From a virus: DNA of 64,000 bases. This document shows, piece after piece, positions 7,647 to 15,070 of this stretch (positions are counted from its first letter, which is position 1; every line of letters starts with the position of its first letter). The position numbers and the translations under genes were made by a program. Below the pieces are notes generated by a model. It was not told where the DNA came from. It made no database searches and saw only the letters and a list, made by a program, of their open reading frames with translations. The stretch covers positions 1-64,000 of the IMG/VR virus record IMGVR_UViG_3300015245_000002; one strand, written 5' to 3'.

Positions 7647-7858
7647 CCGAAGCAATCCTCGCAGTCGTCGACGCTGCAGTGATAGGCCGTCAGCACGGGC
7701 GCCGCGCCACGCAAACTGGGCCGACCTCCGGCTGCGCGCACTTTGGCATCCGCCGCCGCGCAGTCGTCGTGCAAGTTGCAACGGTTGCGATCTCGCTCAG
7801 ATGCGATGCGGTCTATCTCATCCTTCGATGGTTCGAACGGCCTCCAGTTGTTCGTCAT
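7640..7858 (-). CDS. Small Cys/His-rich protein (72 aa)
   Basis: ATG 7858 overlaps the stop of the previous gene. Several Cys occur in the N-terminal half (NRCNLHDDC) and at the end (YHCSVDDCEDCFGC), suggesting a metal site. Function unknown. Confidence 0.55.
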   Translation of the reverse strand: MTNNWRPFEPSKDEIDRIASERDRNRCNLHDDCAAADAKVRAAGGRPSLRGAAPVLTAYHCSVDDCEDCFGC

Positions 7859-8028
7859 GGTGTTCTCATGTCTGGCATCGCGAAGTACGTCCGCCGCTTC
7901 CCGGTGTATCCGCACTCGTGGCATCCAGCGCCTAGGCGACACCCGTCGTACGGGTAGTTGTGCTCGCTCCCGCCGTACTCGCCGGCTGAGTAGCAACCCG
8001 AGCATGGCAGGGTGACGTACCGGCTCAC
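7855..8028 (-). CDS. Small zinc-finger-like protein (57 aa)
   Basis: GTG 8028 has GAGG upstream. Cys residues occur as CSGC near the start and GCHECGY further on, a two-pair arrangement like a zinc ribbon. It is one of many such tiny metal-binding proteins in this array. Role unknown. Confidence 0.5.
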   Translation of the reverse strand: MSRYVTLPCSGCYSAGEYGGSEHNYPYDGCRLGAGCHECGYTGKRRTYFAMPDMRTP

Positions 8029-8068
8029 CTGTCGCCTCGCTTGGCGAGGCCGGTAGCCAGTCGTGCAA

Positions 8069-8326
8069 TCACGGCGCACGCTCGGCGCACACGGTGCGCT
8101 GGAACGTGTTGGCGCGGCGCTGCATGGCGGCGATCTGCTCACCGTCTGACCACACGACACAGCCGAGCATAGTCACGCACGCGACCAGCAGAATGGTCGT
8201 GGCAATCAGCCAGCCAGACGTTCCGCGGCGTGCTACCTCTTCGAGGTAGCACAGACGTCTGGCCACTTGGCTGTTGAACGCATCAAGATCGTAGAGTGGT
8301 CCGTTGAATGTGCGATACGGGCTCAT
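8069..8326 (-). CDS. Single-pass membrane protein (85 aa)
   Basis: ATG 8326 has an AGGAG site. A membrane helix lies at about residues 38-60 (WLIATTILLVACVTMLG), flanked by a charged N-terminal half and a short outer tail with Cys. The DNA for CYLEEVA forms a perfect hairpin (GTGCTACCTC with GAGGTAGCAC). Function unknown. Confidence 0.55.
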   Translation of the reverse strand: MSPYRTFNGPLYDLDAFNSQVARRLCYLEEVARRGTSGWLIATTILLVACVTMLGCVVWSDGEQIAAMQRRANTFQRTVCAERAP

Positions 8327-8430
8327 GAAGTCTCCTGGGTAGATGGTGCGCGGCAGATGATCACCACACTAGCCGGCCTGTCTTCGCGCCCCAGCCATTC
8401 GTCGGCGCCGGTAGGCAAAGTGATACTCAC
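8323..8430 (-). CDS. Tiny hypothetical protein (35 aa)
   Basis: It fits exactly between two neighbours, with GTG 8430 overlapping the RNA-ligase stop and its TGA overlapping the next ATG. That double 4-base overlap is the main evidence. The peptide has no motif. Confidence 0.45.
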   Translation of the reverse strand: MSITLPTGADEWLGREDRPASVVIICRAPSTQETS

Positions 8431-9299
8431 GGCTGCGCTCCGTTGAGTTTTGACTGCAGCCATTGCTTGAGCAGCACCGACGTTCGTTTCCCGATCGCCG
8501 ATGTCGCCTCTTTGCTCTCTACGATCTCGCCGGCTGCTTCCCGATATACGTCAGCGACCATGGCGGAGATCGCCCGCGGCGTTGCGGTCATGTCGACCGG
8601 AGCTGTCAACTTGTCGATCACGTGTTTCAGCCGCATCGGAGTCACCCACTCCTGCGCGATCGCATCGGCAGCAGCCAGAATTTGAAACTTCGCCGGGTCA
8701 ACGATCCTCTGCGGCGTGGCTCGCTCCGAGAACGCTTCACCTTTGTGCTTGGCGATGACGCGTGATCCGTTATTGAGCGTGACCTCGATCGGCGGATGAA
8801 GGACGATGCCCTCGCGATGCTTGTCCTGTCCACAGCCGCGAAGATCGGCCACCACGCTCGGCTGATCGCGCAGCCGATCAAGCGTCTCCAGGTCGGTCGG
8901 CACCTCCGAGAGCGGCACGAACTCCAAGCCAAGTCCTACGGTGATATTGTTGGCGTCCGGCACCGACAACCAGTGCTCGCCGATCTTCACGTCAAACGCA
9001 ATGAACCTCAAATCGGTGCCGTAGGTCAGCCGCATGCCTTGCTGGCTACCGCCGTACGCCTCGCCGTAGACCGTTACGTCCTGGTGTCCAAGTGTAGCAA
9101 AACGAGACGTGAGTTCACTGTGATCGAACAGCGCAGAGAACCGCGCGTGACTCTCGCCACCAGAGAACAGGATCAACGGTTGACCCTCGCGACATGTTAC
9201 GTGTGCGCTGGTTCCGTGCACTTTCTCGAGCGCGAAGCACGTTTTGAACATCAGAATCGTCTGATTCTTGTACAAGTTGTCGATATGCATGTAACCCAT
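8427..9299 (-). CDS. RNA ligase (Rnl2/T4 Rnl1-like nucleotidyltransferase)
   Basis: In this 290-residue enzyme, motif I is EKVHGTS with the lysine that would form the ligase-AMP adduct at residue 26. Later come VYGEAYGG (motif III region), FIAFDVK (IIIa), EGIVLHP (IV) and VIAKHKGEAF (V). Together these define a covalent nucleotidyltransferase RNA ligase that seals RNA ends with ATP. The C-terminal 80 residues are helical. It probably repairs tRNA or other RNA cut by host defence nucleases (known role of phage RNA ligases). No polynucleotide kinase gene is seen in the window. Confidence 0.85.
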   Translation of the reverse strand: MGYMHIDNLYKNQTILMFKTCFALEKVHGTSAHVTCREGQPLILFSGGESHARFSALFDHSELTSRFATLGHQDVTVYGEAYGGSQQGMRLTYGTDLRFIAFDVKIGEHWLSVPDANNITVGLGLEFVPLSEVPTDLETLDRLRDQPSVVADLRGCGQDKHREGIVLHPPIEVTLNNGSRVIAKHKGEAFSERATPQRIVDPAKFQILAAADAIAQEWVTPMRLKHVIDKLTAPVDMTATPRAISAMVADVYREAAGEIVESKEATSAIGKRTSVLLKQWLQSKLNGAQP

Positions 9300-9433
9300 T
9301 ACCAGTCTTCTCCCATGAAATGCGCCATCGAGAGATACACGATGCCATGGAAGCCGCACGCCTTCGGACACTCGCCGTTGAGCCGCGGGTACTCTTCGTA
9401 TGCAGATAAGAAGCTGCCTAGACGGTCGATCAT
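9299..9433 (-). CDS. Small CxxxC protein, stand-alone copy of a shared domain (44 aa)
   Basis: The start at ATG 9433 overlaps the upstream stop and its TAA shares a base with the ligase ATG. Residues 15-44 (YPRLNGECPKACGF, then IVYLSMAHFMG) nearly match the last 30 residues of the protein at 10144-10533. It may bind metal through the two Cys. Role unknown, but two copies near the RNA ligase point to a conserved module. Confidence 0.6.
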   Translation of the reverse strand: MIDRLGSFLSAYEEYPRLNGECPKACGFHGIVYLSMAHFMGEDW

Positions 9434-9669
9434 ATCTCACTCCTCCGAAACACCCGCCTCAACGCTGCGAGCCTAAGCGTCTGTCCCTGCGTGCTACCGA
9501 GCGCGATCAGCGCCGCGTACGCCTCCATTACGTCGGCGACCGACAGCAAGTCGCTGTGCGTCGGCGTGCCATAGCGCAAGGCGTGAGCGATGCGATCGAA
9601 CTCCTCGTCGGGCAATGGCCACGACGTCTCCGCGAGCGCTGGATCATCCAAACCGCCGGCACGCTTCAT
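9430..9669 (-). CDS. Helical hypothetical protein (79 aa)
   Basis: The start is ATG 9669 with GGAGG upstream. The protein is mostly helical (DEEFDRIAHALRYG, VADVMEAYAALIALG) with a basic end. No family recognised. Confidence 0.55.
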   Translation of the reverse strand: MKRAGGLDDPALAETSWPLPDEEFDRIAHALRYGTPTHSDLLSVADVMEAYAALIALGSTQGQTLRLAALRRVFRRSEI

Positions 9670-9806
9670 GGCTCCTCCCCGTACTCCTCGAACGTACCCC
9701 AGTCGGTGGCATTCGACGCACGAATCAGTAGCCACATGCACACCGATCGCGATAGGCGAAGCGACCACGCGATGTCATGCGCGCCGAGCCAGAAGCGGAG
9801 CTTCAC
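9666..9806 (-). CDS. Small protein (46 aa), possibly membrane-associated
   Basis: GTG 9806 and TGA 9666 both sit in 4-base overlaps with neighbours. The peptide has a Trp-rich hydrophobic patch (RFWLG, VCMWLLI). It is supported mainly by gene packing. Confidence 0.45.
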   Translation of the reverse strand: MKLRFWLGAHDIAWSLRLSRSVCMWLLIRASNATDWGTFEEYGEEP

Positions 9807-10147
9807 GGCCGAGCCTTGGCCAGCGCGACCCTGAGCGCCCTACGTGCATCGCAGCACCTGATCTGCCAGGCGTCGTCGTTCAGGCTGTCGCTGTCATGGG
9901 CCTCGAGCACGCCGATGGCGGCGGTGATGATGTCGAGGAGGAGTGGCGCGGAATTGTGGAGGCTGGCGATGTGTTTGGCCAGATCAACGCAGTAATCCTC
10001 GACATCGGTTTCGACTTCGGTGTCTTCACCGTCCGGTGATGTCGCGGTCCATCTTGCCGTGGTGCTGTCTTCGTCCGGAACCCAGTCGCTCGGCCACCGG
10101 CTGAGCTCGGCGCGCAGCTCTGCGATGCTCGGTTTATCGTCGATCAC
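9803..10147 (-). CDS. Ead/Ea22-like protein (114 aa)
   Basis: GTG 10147 is chosen because it overlaps the upstream stop; a second GTG lies three bases earlier. The pattern NSAPLLLDIITAAIGVLE followed by RRALRVALAKARP resembles the protein at 19663-20037 and phage Ead/Ea22 families (hxNxxPxLLdxhxxA). The role in phage early regions is unknown. Confidence 0.55.
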   Translation of the reverse strand: MIDDKPSIAELRAELSRWPSDWVPDEDSTTARWTATSPDGEDTEVETDVEDYCVDLAKHIASLHNSAPLLLDIITAAIGVLEAHDSDSLNDDAWQIRCCDARRALRVALAKARP

Positions 10148-10533
10148 CACTCACCGCCCAGGAAATGCGCCACCGAGACGTACGTGATGCCATTGAACCC
10201 GCATGCCTTCGGGCACTCGCCATCAAGCCTTGGATAACACTTTCGGATCGTATCGCGATCCATGTGCTGAGCCGTAGACTCGTCGAAGGTCAAGCCGTGG
10301 TCACATGCTGGCACATACGCGAATCGGTACGGGATCTTGTTTTTCGTGTCGATGACATGCGTCCCCGCGCGCTTAGACAAGAGCAGCAGATGCGTGTGGT
10401 CGTCCTCGACAGCATGCGACACCAGACCGTAGTGCAGATTCGCGATAAGCTGGCCGAGCCGCTGGTCAGGCGAGGTGTGCCAGTGCTGACGTAGGAGCTC
10501 GATGATGCGGTCGATGCGGCTGGGGTCTCTCAT
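10144..10533 (-). CDS. Two-domain phage protein with CPKACGF module (129 aa)
   Basis: Residues 1-35 (MRDPSRIDRIIELLRQHW, then DQRLGQLIANL) match a small helical domain common in phage and bacterial proteins of unknown role. Residues 100-129 carry YPRLDGECPKACGF, the module found alone at 9299-9433. The middle resembles a short beta region (HLLLLSKRAGTHVID). The fusion suggests the two parts act together. Confidence 0.6.
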   Translation of the reverse strand: MRDPSRIDRIIELLRQHWHTSPDQRLGQLIANLHYGLVSHAVEDDHTHLLLLSKRAGTHVIDTKNKIPYRFAYVPACDHGLTFDESTAQHMDRDTIRKCYPRLDGECPKACGFNGITYVSVAHFLGGEW

Positions 10534-10892
10534 GGCAACGCCCTAGCGGTAGGTGTGTAGAACTCGAGGATTTTCCATATCCGTGGCGAGCAGCGATCGC
10601 ACGCTCCAAACGGGGCCGGGTCACCGCGCCAAAGAGCGCACTGCCACTGGACGCATTCGCCATGAAGTCCGCGTCGCCACCACCACAGACGGATCCGGTC
10701 GTACAGGCTCAACTCGATCGGGGTGATGGTCGAGCCGGCTGGCGTCCTGGCAGTAACCGTGCGACGGCCTATAGTGTGGCGAGTCGGTTCGTCGTGCTGA
10801 TCATTTGCCGAACTAGACTCTCGCCGATCGATAGCTGCCTTACGGATGGCTCGCGCCTGGGTTAGCAGTTGCTCATTTAGGTCCTTGCTCAC
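10530..10892 (-). CDS. Cys/Trp-rich hypothetical protein (120 aa)
   Basis: The start is GTG 10892 (GTGA overlap). A charged helical N-terminus is followed by a WWWRRG stretch and Cys at CVQWQC and CDRC, possibly a zinc site. It belongs to the coupled array. Function unknown. Confidence 0.55.
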   Translation of the reverse strand: MSKDLNEQLLTQARAIRKAAIDRRESSSANDQHDEPTRHTIGRRTVTARTPAGSTITPIELSLYDRIRLWWWRRGLHGECVQWQCALWRGDPAPFGACDRCSPRIWKILEFYTPTARALP

Positions 10893-11011
10893 AGTCTCCT
10901 CAGCTTCCTTGCGATTTCACACCACGTCAAATTCGGATAGCGCTTGGCGACCTGGATTGCGCGCTCGGCGAGTGTCCCAACGAAGACGTCACGGGGGATG
11001 CGGATCGTCAT
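10889..11011 (-). CDS. Small basic helix protein (40 aa)
   Basis: ATG 11011 overlaps the upstream stop. The peptide MTIRIPRDVFVGTLAERA with NLTWCEIARKLRRL looks like one helix-turn-helix unit. A DNA-binding role is a guess. Confidence 0.5.
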   Translation of the reverse strand: MTIRIPRDVFVGTLAERAIQVAKRYPNLTWCEIARKLRRL

Positions 11012-11151
11012 CGCTTGTTCTCTTCCCTCTCGTGCGCTACCGCGTAGCGGTTCGCCAGTGGCAGAGGCAGCAGGTGCCGTGACTCGTTGCCGCAAGAGCA
11101 CCTCCACCCGTAGATTGTCCCGGATGAGACGAGTTCGGTTTGGTGAGTCAT
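11008..11151 (-). CDS. Small CxC zinc-knuckle-like protein (47 aa)
   Basis: ATG 11151 and TGA 11008 both lie in 4-base overlaps. It contains YGWRCSCGNESRHL, one CxC pair plus a His, and a helical end. Found by reading the gap between two larger genes. Confidence 0.5.
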   Translation of the reverse strand: MTHQTELVSSGTIYGWRCSCGNESRHLLPLPLANRYAVAHEREENKR

Positions 11152-11351
11152 CGTCTGTGGTCCCCTCTCGGATCGTTCTGCCCCTCGGTGCCGAATGCAT
11201 CCATGGACAGCAACTCGTCGAGCTTCGCGTTGAGCCAGGCGGCAAGCTCGGCGAGGCCATCGTCTTCATCGGGCCCATCGGCGATTAGGTACTTAGCGAA
11301 CGCTTTCAGGTCTTTGGCGACGGTGAAGGCGGTGGTTTTGCGGAACTTCAC
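11148..11351 (-). CDS. Hypothetical protein (67 aa)
   Basis: GTG 11351 overlaps the upstream TGA (GTGA); an ATG at 11366 would overlap that gene more. It begins VKFRKTTAFTVAKDLKAF and is helical and acidic later (DELLSMDAF). No family recognised. Confidence 0.55.
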   Translation of the reverse strand: MKFRKTTAFTVAKDLKAFAKYLIADGPDEDDGLAELAAWLNAKLDELLSMDAFGTEGQNDPRGDHRR

Positions 11352-11817
11352 TTCACGGCCTCCCATCGCTTCACGGGCCGCTCGACCTGATGCACTTTTG
11401 TACATTTTACCGAGTCGTAGATCTGCATGCCCTCGTCGTGGTGAACCTCAGCGGTGAACATCCAGTGTGCTCCGTCGTGCTCAAAAACGAAGGCCTCCCG
11501 AGTTCCATGGCGCCATGGTTGAGTCTCGATGGAGTCGAGATCCACATCTTCCAGAGCAGCGCGCAGCCAACGTTCATCAACGAGACGGTGATGCTCTCGT
11601 CTCGGTGCAGCTTGCGTACGATGACCTCGGCGAGGATCTCGCCATCGGCATCCGTGATGCGAAGATCCGAGTCTCCGTCATCGCGCTGCTCCGCATACGC
11701 CTTCGCGCCGGCCAGCTCGGCGCGAGCGGTAGCACCGGCGAAGGTCCACGCGATCTCCGGCCCTCCGGATAGGTTGACGTTGGGGATGGTGAATGGTTCG
11801 GTCATGGTCATGTTCAT
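11348..11817 (-). pseudogene. Hypothetical gene with an apparent -1 frameshift
   Basis: The start region is at ATG 11817 (11811 is also possible). Residues to about 70 read sensibly in one frame (ARAELAGAKAYAEQR, AEVIVRKLHRDE). That frame then turns poor, while another frame continues well from about 11600 (HHRLVDERWLRAALEDV, then FVFEHDGAHW) to the stop at 11348. One missing base near 11580-11620 would give a single protein of about 155 residues. Alternatively the second part starts at GTG 11545 as its own gene. Confidence 0.5.
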
Positions 11818-11844
11818 GTCCTCTCTGCTTTCGTTCTCGCGAGG

Positions 11845-12012
11845 CTACGTCGTCTTCTTAACGGCAGCCTCGAACAGCCTCCGCCCCCAATCACTCACCG
11901 ATCGACCATCGCGTTTCGCCGCCACGGCGATCAAACGGTCGAGTTCCGGCGTAACGAGGATCTTCACGAGCTCAGTGCGACGAGGCAGCCTCGAGCGGGG
12001 TCGTCCGGTCAT
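11845..12012 (-). CDS. Ribbon-helix-helix-type regulator (55 aa)
   Basis: ATG 12012 overlaps the stop of the pentapeptide-repeat gene. The basic start, the strand ELVKILVT, the helix PELDRLIAVAAKR and the end SVSDWGRRLFEAA match the protein at 5764-5946. A likely DNA-binding dimer. It may autoregulate the promoter region at 12753-12787 (inference). Confidence 0.65.
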   Translation of the reverse strand: MTGRPRSRLPRRTELVKILVTPELDRLIAVAAKRDGRSVSDWGRRLFEAAVKKTT

Positions 12013-12752
12013 CCCCCAGTCCCCTGATTCTCAGCCTGCCACTCCACGATCCAGCCCTCGACGATCTTAGCCACGGGGTTAATCGCCGGAACGTGGCCGG
12101 GTGAGATCGCCATGAACAAACGCTCGGCCGGACGAGCCGAGTCTGGCCTGATTCCATCCAGATGATCGAACGCTACCCCGCGCAGGTTACCGATCGTGCC
12201 GACAAGGCAGGCGCATTCACCCTCGTAGCAGGAGCCATCCACGCGACCCTCGCGGATCGCGAGGAGGAGTCCAGTGACTTCCGGGCGAGCGAGATCGAGG
12301 ATCTTGCGGAAGTCATCGCGGGCGCCGGTGAGGTTGGCGCCGGTGAGGTCGGCGTCGATGAGGTCGGCGCCGGTGAGGTTGGCGCCGGTGAGACGGGCGC
12401 CGGTGAGGTTGGCGCCGGTGAGGTCGGCGTCGATGAGGTCGGCGCCGGTGAGGTCGGCGTCGATGAGGTCGGCGCCGGTGAGGTCGGCGTCGATGAGACG
12501 GGCGCCGGTGAGGTTGGCGCCGGTGAGGTCGGCGTCGATGAGGTCGGCGCCGATGAGGTTGGCGCCGATGAGGTCGGCGCCGGTGAGGTTGGCGCCGGTG
12601 AGACGGGCGCCGGTGAGACGGGCATCGGTGAGGTGGGCGCCGGTGAGCAGAGCGGACACAACCGCATCCCGCATCGGGGTTTCGCTGTCGTCAGCAACGT
12701 CGACGACAGCACAGGGCGTAGTTCTCCAGCGATGAGGAATGGTGACCTTCAT
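12009..12752 (-). CDS. Pentapeptide-repeat protein
   Basis: In this 247-residue protein, residues 35-144 are 22 uninterrupted pentapeptides of the form L-[TI]-[GD]-A-[NDRH], which fold as a right-handed beta helix. Residues 145-247 form a separate domain ([36 protein letters not shown]) that I recall seeing attached to pentapeptide repeats in phages. Such helices can mimic DNA or act as scaffolds; the role here is unknown. The start codon directly follows a palindrome. The DNA repeat keeps other frames open, which should not be read as genes. Confidence 0.8.
   Translation of the reverse strand: MKVTIPHRWRTTPCAVVDVADDSETPMRDAVVSALLTGAHLTDARLTGARLTGANLTGADLIGANLIGADLIDADLTGANLTGARLIDADLTGADLIDADLTGADLIDADLTGANLTGARLTGANLTGADLIDADLTGANLTGARDDFRKILDLARPEVTGLLLAIREGRVDGSCYEGECACLVGTIGNLRGVAFDHLDGIRPDSARPAERLFMAISPGHVPAINPVAKIVEGWIVEWQAENQGTGG
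12321..12650 (-). repeat. 15-base tandem repeat array (22 units)
   Basis: The unit is close to GGCGCCGGTGAGGTY on the + strand, one unit per pentapeptide. Near-identity of many units at DNA level implies recent expansion or gene conversion. It is not a CRISPR: there are no spacers. Confidence 0.85.
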
Positions 12753-12787
12753 GGTTTGTCCATACTATGGACGTCCTTGAGCCGAAC
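12753..12787 (-). promoter_or_regulatory. Palindrome and possible leaderless promoter
   Basis: GTCCATA-C-TATGGAC at 12758-12772 is a perfect 15-base palindrome ending six bases before the ATG at 12752. TATGGA (12764-12759) would be a minus10 with the six-base distance to ATG seen at other starts. The minus35 match is weak. The palindrome probably binds a dimeric repressor (inference). Confidence 0.5.
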
Positions 12788-12879
12788 GCAAGCTAATTCG
12801 TGTACCATCACCATGCACCATGACCGACGACGATCCGACCGCATGTACATAGATATCTCAATCCTCGTCAGCCGTCGCA

Positions 12880-12987
12880 CTACATGGCGGAGTGTGACTG
12901 ATGGTCGACGATCGAAATCTCCGACGAGGAATCGATCATTCGCGATGCGCGGATCGTATCTGTTCCGGTTGTCGTGTACGGCGTCAC
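12880..12987 (-). CDS. Doubtful Ser/Thr-rich small ORF (35 aa)
   Basis: It starts at GTG 12987, five bases after the integrase stop, and ends at TAG 12880. It fits the leftward run but has no motif. The rest of the gap to 12753 has no gene I can support. An attachment site could lie here, next to the integrase, but no repeat is identifiable without the host junction. Confidence 0.25.
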   Translation of the reverse strand: MTPYTTTGTDTIRASRMIDSSSEISIVDHQSHSAM

Positions 12988-12991
12988 GACG

Positions 12992-14068
12992 TCACGGCAC
13001 CAGTTTCAGCCGGCGCGCGGCACGTTCCGACCGAGTCGCATCCGACGCTCCGCGCTCGGCGTAGCTCCGCGTCGTGACCGGGGATGCGGCCGCGGTCGCG
13101 TGGCCAAGATGCTGCGAGACCGCGAGCGGGGCCACCGAGGCCTCGAGCGCGAGATCGGCGTTGGTGCGCCGCAACGCCTGCGGAGAAACTACCGAGACGC
13201 CTGCCAGCGCGCAGCACTCCATGACCCGCTTGCGCGCCAGAAAGCGGCTCAGACGCGCGCCGAGTTCGTTCAGGAAGATCGGTGCGTTGGTCGCCCGGCC
13301 AGCAACAAGCGTCAGAATCGCAGCGCGCAAATCTCCGGGCAGGTGCAGCGCTCGGCGACCCGCTTCGCTCTTGGTCTTGCCGATCTTGAGCACCATGGCG
13401 CCATCGTCGAGGTCCCGCACGTCGCGTCGACAAAGTTCCGATGCGCGAGCCCCGAGCAGCAGGTAAGCCAGCGTCAGGACCGCGTGCTGATTACCCAGAT
13501 GGTCGTAGCACCAAGCAGCGAGCTGCCGTGACTCATCCGTGCTGAGTCGCGCCTTGTCGGCGCCCATGGCGCGCTTACCCACGGGCTCAACGTCCGCCCA
13601 TGGGTTGGTGCGAATCCAGCGCTCCTTGACCAACCAGCGCCCCATCTCGCGTGCGCGCCCCAGCGCGAACTGGTGCGTGCCAGCCGCGTACGGCGTGCCC
13701 TCCTGATCCCGCTGCGCCCTCCGGTACAGCTCCTCACCACGACCGCTCAGGTAGCGCAGCGGCCGGGCCGCGCAATCTCCGAGCATCGACAGCAGTGCGA
13801 TCCGGTAGGTCCGCACCGTCGTCGGCAGGATGCCATCGACCTCGCGATGCGCCAGCCATGCCTTCATCGCCTGGTCTACTGTCCTGCCTTGCGCCTCATC
13901 GCGGGCAGCATCGATCCACGTCTCTGCTTCTGCCTGCGAAGCAAAGTACCGATACTCCGTCTTGCGTCGTCCTCGATCGTCTGCCTCGTCGACGATATGA
14001 ACACGCCAACGCCCTCCACGTCGGTACGGTCCGTAGATCCTGACTCCGGTTGCTCTGGGTCGTCCCAT
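12992..14068 (-). CDS. int: Tyrosine recombinase (phage integrase)
   Basis: This 358-residue enzyme shows the catalytic domain series: Arg in LLGARASELCRRD, Lys in KTKSEAGRR, then QALRRT where the usual HxxR has Gln in place of His, His in SQHLGH, and the nucleophile Tyr in TTRSYA. The N-terminal part (RRGGRWRVHIVDEADDRG) is an arm-binding AP2-like beta sheet, followed by a SAM-like core-binding domain. It would join attP with a host attB and, with an excisionase, reverse this. The start at ATG 14068 lacks a clear ribosome site, and an overlapping gene precedes it. Confidence 0.88.
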   Translation of the reverse strand: MGRPRATGVRIYGPYRRGGRWRVHIVDEADDRGRRKTEYRYFASQAEAETWIDAARDEAQGRTVDQAMKAWLAHREVDGILPTTVRTYRIALLSMLGDCAARPLRYLSGRGEELYRRAQRDQEGTPYAAGTHQFALGRAREMGRWLVKERWIRTNPWADVEPVGKRAMGADKARLSTDESRQLAAWCYDHLGNQHAVLTLAYLLLGARASELCRRDVRDLDDGAMVLKIGKTKSEAGRRALHLPGDLRAAILTLVAGRATNAPIFLNELGARLSRFLARKRVMECCALAGVSVVSPQALRRTNADLALEASVAPLAVSQHLGHATAAASPVTTRSYAERGASDATRSERAARRLKLVP

Positions 14069-14154
14069 GGCTGCGAGGGTCGCGCAGATCGGAGCTCGGC
14101 CGCAACCGCAGCGGCGATCGCCGGAATGTCGTCGGTGGTGAGCGGACGGCTCAC
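13876..14154 (-). CDS. Small ORF upstream of and overlapping the integrase
   Basis: GTG 14154 has GGGTGG upstream. The first 30 residues (LTTDDIPAIAAAVAAELR) look like a real helical start, but the frame then runs nearly 190 bases inside the integrase gene with poorer sequence. It could be an excisionase-size gene whose stop was lost, or part of the integrase leader with a frame error. Confidence 0.35.
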   Translation of the reverse strand: MSRPLTTDDIPAIAAAVAAELRSARPSQPWDDPEQPESGSTDRTDVEGVGVFISSTRQTIEDDARRSIGTLLRRQKQRRGSMLPAMRRKAGQ

Positions 14155-14369
14155 GATCCACCCCGCAGCACGATCTTGACGAGACCTCGACACGGCTTGT
14201 TCCTGTCGTCTCGTCGCCGAATGGTTCCGCAACTGGCGCAGCTATCGAAGTCGTCGTCGCGGAAACGGAACCAGCAGTGCACGCCGGGGTAGCGCTCGAT
14301 CCACTCGGCCTGGGTCGAGCAACCGCCAGCGGCGAGGGCTGCGGCCATGCCGGCGCGCCAGTCCGTCAC
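14151..14369 (-). CDS. Small CxxC protein (72 aa)
   Basis: GTG 14369 has GGGAGG upstream and overlaps the preceding stop. It holds WIERYPGVHCWFRF and CASCGTIRR, suggesting a zinc-ribbon fold. Function unknown. Confidence 0.55.
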   Translation of the reverse strand: MTDWRAGMAAALAAGGCSTQAEWIERYPGVHCWFRFRDDDFDSCASCGTIRRRDDRNKPCRGLVKIVLRGGS

Positions 14370-14494
14370 GACTTCATCCTCCCGATCTCCATCGTGAGCT
14401 CCTCGAGGTAGCACCGCGCGCTGACGCCGCTGGCGTAGGACAGCGCGGCCATGAACGCGAGCACGAGGTGGCGCGGACGCGGGGTGCCACTCAT
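14366..14494 (-). CDS. Small hydrophobic protein (42 aa)
   Basis: ATG 14494 overlaps the stop of the gene before it. A hydrophobic stretch (HLVLAFMAALSYASG) is followed by RCYLEELTMEI, the recurrent CYLEE peptide also in the genes at 7251 and 8069. Possibly membrane-bound. Confidence 0.5.
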   Translation of the reverse strand: MSGTPRPRHLVLAFMAALSYASGVSARCYLEELTMEIGRMKS

Positions 14495-14631
14495 AGCGCC
14501 AGCCCCAACTCGTCCACGTACCGCCATAGCCGCTCGTTCACCGAGACCCACGGATACGGCGCTGCGTCGCCGGCGCGGATCGCAGCGCTGATCGTTTTGC
14601 TGCGCTCGCGCATGCCGAGGCGGGCCGGCAT
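14491..14631 (-). CDS. Small basic protein (46 aa)
   Basis: The gene lies between the exported Cys-rich protein and its neighbour, with ATGA coupling downstream. The sequence (MRERSKTISAAIRAGD, WVSVNERLWRYVDELG) suggests one DNA-binding-like helical unit. Function unknown. Confidence 0.5.
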   Translation of the reverse strand: MPARLGMRERSKTISAAIRAGDAAPYPWVSVNERLWRYVDELGLAL

Positions 14632-14632
14632 C

Positions 14633-15055
14633 TTATCTCGTGGCGCCGCGCATGCAGTAGACTACTTCATTGCTAGTCAGCACGGAAGTGCACTCTAACA
14701 ACTGAAGAAATTCAGCGCCGAGTTCATCCGTTGGCAAACGCATCGCGGGGACCGGGAGCGGCACTCCTAGCGAGTCGCTGCAAGCGCGCAGATCACTATT
14801 TACGCGACTCGCGAGCAAGATCTGGTCTAGTGGAGTAGACGTCGTTGCCTGTGCTCCACAGTCCTGCGTACAGGACGCATCTGCCTCTTCCTGTGAGGCG
14901 CCAAAACCGCAGTGCATCTGCCACACTCCAGGTATCTCAGCAGTTACGGTACAATACATCGGTTGCACGTACTCTGGAGGTGAGCACGCTGATCCGGCCG
15001 TCGCCGGGGACGCAGCAGTGACCGTTACGATAAGCGATAGTACCAAAGCCTTCAT
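14633..15055 (-). CDS. Exported Cys-rich protein (140 aa)
   Basis: A Sec signal peptide (MKALVLSLIVTVTAASPATA) precedes a mature part with ten Cys, for example CSPPEYVQPMYC, CTQDCGAQ and YCMRGA, likely disulfide-bonded in the periplasm or outside the cell. The site AAAGGAA precedes the ATG. It is a candidate for lysogenic conversion or surface exclusion. Family not recognised. Confidence 0.65.
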   Translation of the reverse strand: MKALVLSLIVTVTAASPATAGSACSPPEYVQPMYCTVTAEIPGVWQMHCGFGASQEEADASCTQDCGAQATTSTPLDQILLASRVNSDLRACSDSLGVPLPVPAMRLPTDELGAEFLQLLECTSVLTSNEVVYCMRGATR

Positions 15056-15070
15056 GATGGATTCCTTTCG

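Noticed and set aside
12321-12650. Possible CRISPR array
   Set aside because: Repeats are directly adjacent without spacers and encode pentapeptides.
12753-12991. attP core next to the integrase
   Set aside because: The gap is in the right place, but no repeat can be assigned without the other attachment half or the host sequence.
12162-13064. Long open frames on the + strand opposite the pentapeptide-repeat gene
   Set aside because: The 15-base repeat has a length divisible by three and no stop in other frames, so these frames are open by construction. Codon use and the neighbouring leftward gene support only the minus-strand reading.
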